Assembly: GCF_019649055.1 (NCBI RefSeq)
Contig: NW_026570281.1
Coordinates: 744,001-808,000, forward strand
Source of the DNA: Paramacrobiotus metropolitanus
Lineage: Eukaryota > Tardigrada > Eutardigrada > Parachela > Macrobiotidae
Length of the DNA: 64,000 nt
Direction: 5' to 3'
Each line of letters opens with the position of its first letter. Position 1 is the first letter of the stretch. Both the position numbers and the translations under genes were made by a program. Under the pieces are notes generated by a model. That model did not search any database. It was not told the origin of the DNA and was given only the letters and a program-made list of their open reading frames with translations. Below, piece by piece: positions 36,568 through 46,400 of this stretch.

Positions 36568-39103
36568 ATGGACATGGATAGTTCTGACAGCATTCCGGAG
36601 AGCCCATTACGCACTGTAATCTATTTCCTTATTCTCCTGTTGAGCTTCGCACAGATTGCGAGTCATATCTCTTTTGCAGAATATGGAGTTCGCCGTGGAG
36701 ATGTCGTGCCAAGGCTGCGAGAGCACCGTGCGGAAGGCGCTGGAGAATGTCGCAGGTGATAGATCTACTCGGGTGCAAGGCGAAGTAACTGGTGCGCGAC
36801 ACGGATGCAGTATTTTTTCTGTGTTCGATTGACCAGGTATCAAGGTGCTGAGCGTAGATGCCGCGGCGGAGCGTGTGCTGTTGGAGAGTGCGCTGCCGTC
36901 GACGCAAGTGCAGCAGCTCATCGAACAGACAGGACGCCAGGCTGTTCTCCGCGGAGTGGGTGCTCCGGGTCGGTAATTATTTTCAGCTTCTGTTAAACTA
37001 ATTTTATTCTTCTCCTTTTGATCTCGCTTTTTTACATCGCCATAGACCACAGCAGATTTCGAGGCGTCTGGGTTTTTGAGATATTTTTGTCGCTGTAAAA
37101 CTGCTGTGTCATGCAGTCAGCGGTGTTGAAAAATAAAAGCAATATTTCGACAGCGTCAGTGTTTGCTGTTTACTGCAGGTTTTGTTTTCTAGTTTCTGTC
37201 GAAAAGACCTTTCGAAGTTATATTGAACTTTGATTGTTAATTAATTGTTACCAGACGATAATCCTTATATCTGTATTCCCTCTTATGAAGGTTGCAGTTT
37301 TTTACATTTATGATTTGTCGCAAAGTTGATTTTGCTGACTGTCTCAGTGTTCCCTACCTTTACTATTACATGGAACAGAAACGTTGTTGCTAGAAAATGA
37401 GTGTGTTTTCGGAGGAGTTGTGTAAATTCTTTCATTGGGTATTTTTGCAGTGAGTCCGCATGTATAAGTCGGGTATACCATTTGTAACCGTATTATAAAA
37501 TATTGATGGTGAAATATGGAGATCACTCCAGTAAATTAAGTATTACATTTTGCTAGAACATTTAAAGAAGGGCATACCGACATGCGATAGTTCTTTAGGC
37601 CAGCAGCTGGGCGCTGCTGTGGTGGAATTCTACGGCATCGGCGGTGTCAAGGGCGTGACGCGCTTTGTCCAGTTGGCACGGGATCGCTGTATAATCGACG
37701 GGACGCTGGACGGATTGAGTCCCGGCCGACATGGATTGGCCATCTGCGAAAATGGAGATCTTAGCCGCGGCTGCGAAAGGTATGTATTATTGCGGCGTAT
37801 CCCTTTTTTGTGGTATACGATAAAATGCGCTGATACTTGCACGTTTGTTTTTCTTGCGCTTGCGAAACAAATAGCCATGATTGAATTCTTTTCTGGTCAA
37901 AATTCCACGCAAGATAATTTCGTGTCGTGTGGCTGCCTTGGCGTGACCACAGCTGTGCATCCCGCATCTTGGCATATTATGACATCTCTTCCCTCTTGAG
38001 TAAAATTATGGTTGTAATTTGTAATCCAGTGGCGCCTGTATTGATTCAGGGCGTTCGTTTTTGTATCGGACAGAAGCAGGAATTGGTGTGTGGGTTTTAA
38101 TTAATTTGGGTTGCTCGTATAGTCGTATGGTTGCAGTACGGTAACGCCGCCGATGGATTTTGTGTTTTAAATTATGCAAGATACGTTCTCTGATTAAATT
38201 TTTTATGTATGAGTATGTAGTAATTTAATTTTTCACTTCTTTTTACTTCAAAAATTGCGCAGTTTCTACTTCGTGAATTTTACACCTGACTTGTAAGTGA
38301 GCTTGTTTTCGCTGTTGTTTTTTTTTATAAACTGATGCTCGTACAGTCGCACATCTAGAATATATCATTAACATACATGTATTATGATAATTATTGTATA
38401 TCTGTTACTAGTACAATATCTATAACATAATGGTTTAGCCGGAGGCCTGAGCGTATGGTTTTATACTCGTATAGCTAATACATATTTCCGCACGCACTTG
38501 TTCCTGTGTCATGTTTTCAGTGTTGGCGATCACTATAACCCGGAGGAATCTTGTCATGGCTACCCCGACAGCCCGCACGCTGTAAGTAACACAGTGACTT
38601 ATGTGTGGTTGGCCATCAACGCCTTTTCCTGCAAAAACTGTGTCATTTGCGTATCGTAATGCCCATAATTGACCGATAACCGGGATGGAACGTGCCTCAT
38701 TAAACCTTCACCGCATTTGTTACAGCACGCCGGGGATCTGGGGAATATTGACGCGGATGCCGGCGGTCGGGCCGCCTTCCGCCTGGTCAACCGGCGACTG
38801 AACATCTGGAATGTCATTGGCCGCAGTCTGGTGGTGCACGCCCGCGAGGACGACGGTCGGACCCCGATCGATGGCAATGCCGGGCCAAAGTAAGAATCAT
38901 CCGCAACGTAATTTGTCGTTAATCGCATTCACAACGACGCATCGTTCGTCATGACTAATGCCGGCCAATTTGTCGTCTGGGATAGGATTGCCTGCGGGAT
39001 CATCGCCCGTTCAGCCGGGATCATGGAGAATACCAAGAAAATCTGTAGTTGTAGCGGGCAAACGTTGTGGGAAGAACGGGATAATGTCAAAAAGCAGTCG
39101 TGA
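36568..39103 (+). CDS. CCS: Copper chaperone for superoxide dismutase
   Basis: Delivers copper to SOD1 and helps oxidise its disulfide, in cytosol and intermembrane space. Seven exons: 36568..36615, 36680..36755, 36837..36968, 37599..37779, 38521..38581, 38726..38889 and 38986..39103. They give 259 residues (human 274). Domain I has the Atx1-type copper site MSCQGC and ends [14 protein letters not shown]. Domain II is SOD-like ([75 protein letters not shown], then CGIIARSAG). Domain III holds the CSC copper-transfer motif in [15 protein letters not shown]. In domain II the SOD copper histidines of HVH are replaced (GLAICENGD), while the zinc-loop residues and the later His remain. The donor after exon 3 is the less usual GTCGGT. 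The stop lies 91 bp from the stop of the gene on the other strand. Confidence 0.94.
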
Positions 39104-39194
39104 TCTGAGAACGAAAATTTTTATTTTTGCCAGTTTTCTCGTCATTTTTGCTGGCAAATTCCAGCTGTTGTGGTTGCATCATTTCCGGTGGGAT

Positions 39195-40115
39195 TTAAAT
39201 GTTCATTCTGCCTTCTTCCGGTTTGGGAATGTGATGCTGCCAAGGCACAGTGAACGAACTCATTAAAAAATTGTAAGTGTCTCGAGTAAACGCATCGATT
39301 CTTTAATTCGGCTTACTTTTGTGAAGTGCATGTTGCGCGGATAGGCGCTGGTGGGCAGCATGGCCCTGCTGGGAGGATACTTGCCATAGTCGTTGCTGGT
39401 GGTGCGATAACCGGCGATGTTGAATCCCGCTCGGCTAATGCCGTAGGTTGTCGGGTCTGTGTATCAATATAAAGAAAACGGGTTAAATGGAGTTGCGTTG
39501 CCTAGAGTGTTTTCTCCGCTGTTTACACTGGTTTTTACGGACATGCGCGGTTGACATAGCGAGTGTCTAGTAGTCTACTACGGCTGATGGGGGTCACCGG
39601 GTGACACTTCCGGCTGCCGTTCCCCTGTGACTCATCAAATGCCACTTCGCGCTGGATAGTACGCCTGTGCAGTGTGCGTGTGTGGATGCAGTTTTAAAAT
39701 AATTGTTAACGAGCTTACCGTGTATGCTGGACAGATTGGTCGGTAAGGTTGGCGTGAATTTCCGGGATTCGTACGGGTTGATCCATGGTTTATCCTTGTA
39801 CAGCATGCTAACGTCGATTTCCCAAGGGTCACTATCTGTTCGTTGAATGCGGATAAGGCCTTTAGGAGTTGGGACTGATTGTGGACGTGGCTTGCAGAAT
39901 ATAGACAAAAACAAAAAGGTGTGCAGTTTACTTATAGATTGCAAATGCAGAAAGATCGTTTTCGTTGCTACGCTGCCTGTGCATACGACAAGATCGATGC
40001 ATTGCATGGACAATGGCCGACTACAAGGACCTCGAGTGCGATAGAATACTGGCAGTTTATTCGTCCTAATAGCAATAATAATAAACGTTTTTCGCAACTG
40101 CTCCTCTGATAACAT
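39195..40115 (-). CDS. PIERCE-like (piercer of microtubule wall) protein, model uncertain at 5' end
   Basis: Candidate ciliary microtubule inner protein of the PIERCE1/PIERCE2 (UPF0691) family; those bind inside axonemal doublets. Exons supported by splice sites: ...39719, 39456..39317 and 39236..39195. The middle exon encodes GFNIAGYRTTSNDYGKYPP, then AMLPTSAYPRNMHFTK. This aligns without gaps to PIERCE1 YRTSNQAYG...MPKVFYPNSNKFS (recalled), sharing YRT, YG, P, YP and F at equal spacing. The upstream exon has PWEIDVSMLYKDKPWINPYE. The frame is open back to an ATG at 40115. The protein-like part begins near 39896 after a TCTGCAAG acceptor, so a separate first exon is likely. The last exon (HHIPKPEEGRMNI) is inferred from splice phase only. 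Confidence 0.55.
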
Positions 40116-41656
40116 TTTTATATTCGGAGGGTTTAATTAAAGTATTGATTAAGTAAATCAAAGCAACATAATCAAATCAAAACGACAATTTATATAATAT
40201 GTGTACAAGTAACTGAAGTAAGTACAATTTATACTCCAATTCATACTCTCCAAAGGCGATAAAACGAGAATCTAAAACATTTTTAAAAACTGAAAAGAAA
40301 CATGGTTATGCAACAAGCACAGCTTCTAGATCTCATATTCTCGTGCGGCCGTAATTGTACAGTATTTGTTTAACTGTTAAAAGATGCGTATAACAGATGT
40401 ATTAACTGGTAAGTACTCTCTCGCTCGCCACAGTAGCCCCGCGGACGGTATTTAATTTGAGCATCCGTGTTGTGCTCTCCAGAAGCGATTACCGTTATTG
40501 ATTACCACCGGCAGTGGTGCTCTATTTTGGAAAAGGTAGAGCGATTTTGGTAATTGCATGAATTACAAGGCCACATGGTTTCGATGTTTACTGTGAAAAG
40601 TGTTGAAGATGCAGGCTAACGTAAGTTACCAGACACAGTGACACTTACATTAGTTTTTGCGGAAGTTGACAGGAATCTACAAAGCCGCGCCCCGTGTAGG
40701 TTTGTATGGACAATGGACATCGGTCAATCACTTGATCCGCTATGTATTTCGAAATAATTGCACTCGCACAGTTCTGGCGTTTTTATCGTACCACGGTACC
40801 GGTAACCGGTATCTCCGAGTCAAAAGGACTGCACAACTTCAGTATTATAAATTAATTTATTTCAAAATACTATTTGATGAAAATAAAGAGAATCTATTGA
40901 ATCTTAGTTTAGAAAAAAGAAAAGGAAATCACAGGATAAGAAGGATAAAGTTCAATAACTACACTTACTACAGCTTTGACAACGGTGCTCTGGTGTCGCC
41001 ACCTGCATCGCTGCCAGAGCGAGCGAGCCACAACACACTTCTGTCTGTGCACAAACGCGTTTGCAAGTTTGCACTTTGCAGTGCATTTTATCAGCCAGCA
41101 ATCTTGCAATCCGTTGAATTTTTACAAGTTTGACGGCATAGTTCTCCAAGAAATCACAACACGCCAGTTTGTTTAAGGTTTGCTACTTGATCCGTAATTA
41201 TTGCACTCGGTTCACTTTATCTGTCTCCTTTTTGTATTATTCCCGTGGTATTGTGGATATATTTATCGGACTGAATTTGGCAGGTGAGTGTGCTGCCGAG
41301 CGCCGTTGTAGTGTAGCGAGAATATGAAAATCTTATCAGCCGCGGTTAACGTTGTCACGGGTGGTGTTTACTTTTTGCACGGTACGGCGCAGTTCTCCCG
41401 TGGAACGTCGCCACTGACAGTTAAAGGTGTTTGTTTTGTTGGCGGCGAGTGTGTTGTTAAAAACGTTGGTATTGTTTCCGTGATGGAAGATTAGGGAGAT
41501 ACAGAGATGCTTCCACCGCGGCGTCCGCCGAACAGAAGGCGACAGTGGCCTTCAGCGTTGTTTGTGTTGTCACTCGTCAGTGTTATGACGCGCCGATACG
41601 ATGCAAACCTGTTTTGTACTGATTGTGAATACGTTGTTGTGCAGCTACATCGATGC
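40116..41656. other. Intergenic region left of the hAT element
   Basis: About 1.5 kb without supported exons. A plus-strand frame at 40657-41133 lacks an ATG start and recognisable content. The upstream end of the PIERCE-like gene may lie here. Confidence 0.5.
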
Positions 41657-41664
41657 GGTGGGGG

Positions 41665-42449
41665 TAGAGATGGGCAAACTAAAATTAGTCGACTAATTAA
41701 CGGTTAACTTCGGTTAACCTGACCAAAACTAAAAAAATTAGTTTAACAAACTTTAGTAACTAAAAAGTTTAGTCAGAAAGTTTTTAGTGACTAAATATTT
41801 TAGTCAAGTCGATTTTAGTTACTATATTTCCACGGTTAACCGGTTAATCGCAATTGTGAGGTTAGTGCAGCGACAAACCAAGCCCAAATGTACAGAATAA
41901 ATTTGTTGGTGTATTACACACCTTCCCTGTACTCGGTATTTCTCTGATGCTCGCCTAAAGTAAGACATGGCGAAACTACGGGTGGACGACTCCAGCAGTA
42001 CAAGGGGATGTGTGAAACATGTTGATTTACGGCTATAAATCCCAGTGTCTGAGTGAGCCGGACTAATTTTAATGACTGACTGCACATACGTACAATGTCA
42101 TGCACTACTAGTATCCTTCAATCGAGGAACACATTTTTAAAGACAAATTTATTGGTTCTCATCAGTGAAATAAATTTTGATTCCGTGTGCGCAACAAAGT
42201 TTTACAAACGACAATAGCCTGGATGCAGTGAATTACACTCCTTTTGAAAGCGGAAAAATTTATTTTTAGTCTCGGTTAACTTTGGTTAACCGGTTAAAAA
42301 TTTTAACCAACTTGTGGTTAACCGCTAAGAAATTTAGTCGCCAACGTTTAGTTGACTAAAAGTTTTAACCAAGTCAGTTTTAGCAACTAAAACTTTTAAC
42401 CGAGTTTTAGTTTAGTTTAGTTTAGTCAGTTTTAGTTTGCCCATCTCTA
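41665..42449. mobile_element. Non-autonomous hAT-type element (MITE), 785 bp
   Basis: The ends are perfect inverted repeats, TAGAGATGGGCAAACTAAAA at the left and its complement at the right. They are flanked by an identical 8-bp sequence GGTGGGGG at 41657-41664 and 42450-42457. An 8-bp target duplication and TAGAGATGGGC-type termini are typical of the hAT superfamily. Subterminal regions (about 41690-41850 and 42260-42430) are dense in short motifs such as GGTTAAC, TTTAGT and AACTAAA in both orientations, likely transposase binding clusters. The middle (about 41860-42240) has no transposase frame, so it depends on an enzyme encoded elsewhere. The intact duplication and termini suggest a fairly recent insertion. 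Confidence 0.93.
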
Positions 42450-42457
42450 GGTGGGGG

Positions 42458-43429
42458 TTCTGTCACTTCTGTGTTCTCCGCTGAAAAGCTGTAAATTATC
42501 TTTTATTTGCGCCTCCGACGGTTCCCATCGGAAACATGTAGAATCAGAGAATTATTAATTGTAATGCGAATTTTATTTCTCATGGAATTTTATCGATTAT
42601 TTTTTGTTGTGGTGCGAAGAAAAGAACATTTGAGAAAAATGAGAAGGCGATGTTGATCTGTACGTATAAACACCTGGACGCTACAGATATGTAGAAATCC
42701 GGATTTAATTATGTACCGTTTCGTCAGAAAAATACTCGTATCCATTTCCAGTTTTCAAGGCCGCATTCCAGGGCTTGGTTAGTTGAACGGTTTATTCGAT
42801 TAATATGATTTATTAACAACTTGCTTGTAAATTAATAAGATTAGTTAAATGTGAACAGCATTTAGTTTCGGATGAGTCGCCTGCCCTGACGGCATTTCGA
42901 GTGATTGGATCCATGCCAAAATCGATGAGTTTGAATTTTAAAACGGAAGAAAGAATTAATTGCGCATGGATTAGGTCAAATTACAAATTTATGTGTACAG
43001 CTGTTATTGTCCATAGCAGACACCACACGATTGTTCGTTTTTTCAAAATTCAGCAAAATTTTTTATCTTCTGATAATGGTGAGTAAGTGATTAAAGAAGC
43101 GGATTTCTCATACTTACATAAGTAATAATTCAAGCGTTAAGAAATATTTGATTCCATTAGCTAAGCATTGGTTGAGAAATATTAGCATTAAGATGTAAAA
43201 GTACCTATTTGTCGGGCGAATTACTTTACTACGTAACAATTTGCTAAGAAAAAATTTTGAACAGCAAAATAGACGGTATTAAATTGGAAAATATTTAATA
43301 TAAAGATGTGCCATTTAAACTGTTCCACTGTGTGACTTTGGCGTTGATGATTTAAGTTCTGGAACATTAAAACTATATTTTGATAATAAGAATGCGAACT
43401 GGATTGTGGTTTGTGTTAACAGTGTGACG
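42458..43429. other. Upstream region of the PP2C phosphatase gene
   Basis: About 1 kb between the hAT element and the phosphatase start codon. AT-rich, no exon recognised; expected to contain its promoter and 5' UTR. Confidence 0.5.
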
Positions 43430-46400
43430 ATGGCGGAGTTGCAGCAGCATCCTCAGCAGCCAGCAGCCTCGGCGGCGGGCGATAAGCGGGCTCCGCTGGC
43501 CAACTTCCTGGCCGGGTTGGATGAGTTCAAGACGCCGGTGGAGGCCATCAGTGAGCTGCCCAAGCATGAGAAGATGGACGGCAACGGCTCGTGGACGGAG
43601 GCGGAGATGGAGAGCGAGCTGCTCTACTGGGTCCAGCGGTACCTTGCGCACCTGTAAGTGTGCATCACTTTCGCGAAACTAAACGCGCGCAGCAATTATC
43701 CCGCTATGCTTCGTTGGTCGAGAGTTTTTTTCCTCTAAGCTTCAAGCGTGCACTTCGCTAGACTATGTAATTTAGGACTTTACGGCTTTCTTCGCGGTTG
43801 AGCGGGTTTTTTCGAGCACCCATTAGGTGAAGTTTTTTATGATTGTTTCCTTTTTTAAACGTATGTTTGGGATGATTTCATGCTTTTTCAGGTAAATGTT
43901 TCTCCGTCTTATGGTTATTGACGTTTGTTGGTGATTTTTTCGAAGGATTTGGGTAAAGGCGCGTTGCGCTCTGCCTCCGAACTAGAGAAAAACACCCAAA
44001 ATGCGGAATAATTATCATTAATTATTGCAGCAGTCTTTAATAGTTAATTTTTGTAACATTTATTTATTAGTAAAATAAAAAGCTTATCCGTTTATAGCCT
44101 TTCTGGAGTTATATATTGGTTTTAATGATGGTTACTGTTTATTTTTTTACTGAACGGAAAGCTTCACTATACGCTCATAATTATTGGAAAGAATTTAAAG
44201 TATACTGGAAGTGTCCGGGGCATCACGCACGCATTCGCTCAGTTTTGTTAATGACGAAGAGATTTCCTCCGCTGCATATGTGGGTGGTAGCTCCTTCCTT
44301 GACAGTGGCAAAATAGTGGTTAGATGTTTAGAGGGTAAACAGTGCTGCATAGTAATCCGGCTGTGTGAATTGAATTTGGGCTTTGTACGGATGCTGATGC
44401 AGTGTAGCTTGTGTAGGGGAGAAAGGCGGCCAAGTGTGGCCGGTTGGGGAAATTAACATAAACAAATATGTAGACTATGTCCCAGTATGGCTTTTTTAAT
44501 TCACTGCGGCCCCAGTGTCCGACCAGCTGCCATTCAGACATGTGTGATGCTGCGAACCCGGCTGACACACGATATGATGATAATCCGATGAGGATTTGTC
44601 CGGCTAATCTCTTGTAAAACTTAATCGGATAGGGAATGAAGTGTATCGTTTGCGCACTGGCACCGGTTTTGCAGAAAGAAAAAATTATCAATGACTTACA
44701 GACTCGTGTTTGTGCGAAATTGTCGATTTTCTCAGAGAATTAGGGGATACGAATCGCTGCATTATTATTTTCTTTACGAAGTTCGATTGCAGTCTGCTTA
44801 CAGTTGGCAAATGACTCGTTGCCTTTGCAATTTGTATGTTTTATTACTGATTTCGTTATACATAGCTAGCGCCTAGCACGGTTTCACATATTACAGATAG
44901 TGTGCCTGTTATAAGGAAAAGATAATGCATAAAAAATCGGGAATTATTTGCTGTGTGACCTGGGCGGAGTTTTGTACTGAGTCGGAATTTTCTGCTCACC
45001 ACTATTAAGCAAACTGTATCAAATTTTAAATAAAACGCTAATTTTGTTAAAAAAAACGCGAATATAGCGCTTTTGTTACCGTAATATAGATGAAAGGGAA
45101 TAGTTTGTTTTACCAGTGAAACGAGCTGTTTTCCATATCTCAGCGGATGCCCAGTGGAATACGCTATCCCCTGCGCCCGTGCTATAGTAACGGAAGTCTT
45201 CGGCGGGGATTTCCGCGTAGAGAACTTTCACGCCATCCCCTCACAGCTCGCGAAAATTGACCCCACGGACGGTGCCGACGATGGAATACGCTTCTATCCC
45301 GAGCCCCATCACAACGGCAACGGCGAAGTGGGTGCCCTTCACAATGGGAAGAATTCCCTACCTGGTACGAAATACGGTGCCTTATAGTGCTCCGATGAAA
45401 ATGTGATAGTGTGGCTTCGTAGTGGTGTCAGCGAAGAACCTGTATCAGCATGCTGTGGAGAAGGCCATCGAGTTGCTAACACGCTGGAAAGAAAATCCGC
45501 CCCGACTGGAACCGGTCATGCTGCCACATAAGGTGTCGGTATACGCCACGCGAAATAAACGGCCCGGAATGGAGGATCGGCATGTAGTTATCCCGGATTT
45601 GCGCGCCACGATGGATCTGAAGGTTGGTCTCCTTTTTCACATATTTCTTCTTTAGTTAATGCTTTGTCAGATATCTCTATTCGTCATTGTATTTTGAAAG
45701 TTTTTATTTCAAGTTTCAGAGATCTTTTTTTAAAATTTGTGAAACTTGATGTATTGTTGTGAAATTTTATGTTTGACCGCGCTGCTTAGTGCTTAGCACT
45801 AAACTTCTTAAACTTAATTACGTTTTTGATACTTAAGTATCACATGGATGGGTGCATGCCGCATGGTGTGTTTGTTTGTGCAATGTGGATGTGCGCGATG
45901 GAGGTTTGATGTGTTTACCGAGACATTAGGGCTTGACAAGTGGGTTAGTGGTTTGTTGACGTTGTGTGTGCAGTCTGTGCATTGTGTGCGTTGGCAGGGC
46001 ATCAAGGAGCCGGTGAGTTTCTACGCCGTGTACGACGGGCACGCCGGTGCGGTGGCTGCCTCCTACTGCGCCGCCCATCTACATCGCCTGATGGCCACCA
46101 GTCGCTTCTTCGACAACAACGTCCCCGAAGCGCTCGTGGAGGCCTTCCAGGCCACCGATGACCTCTACAAGGAAAAGGGATTGCGGGATGTGAGTGCTTG
46201 AACATTTCAGTAGCGCGTCTTCGAGCATTTTCAGCCCCCTTTGTTTTCTACTTTACATTTCTTTAAATTGACTTTTGCTAAGAGTCGGCATTGTTAGTTA
46301 GCGTTTTCCCTTTTTTCGCGTTACTACTTTTTGGTTACCATTGTGGCCAAGAACGGACTCTGCACCGCACTATGTTGATTGCAATATTCGGCTTCTGAAG

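Noticed and set aside
40657-41133. 158-codon plus-strand open frame
   Set aside because: Starts at a TTG rather than an ATG, has AT-driven composition and no recognisable motif.
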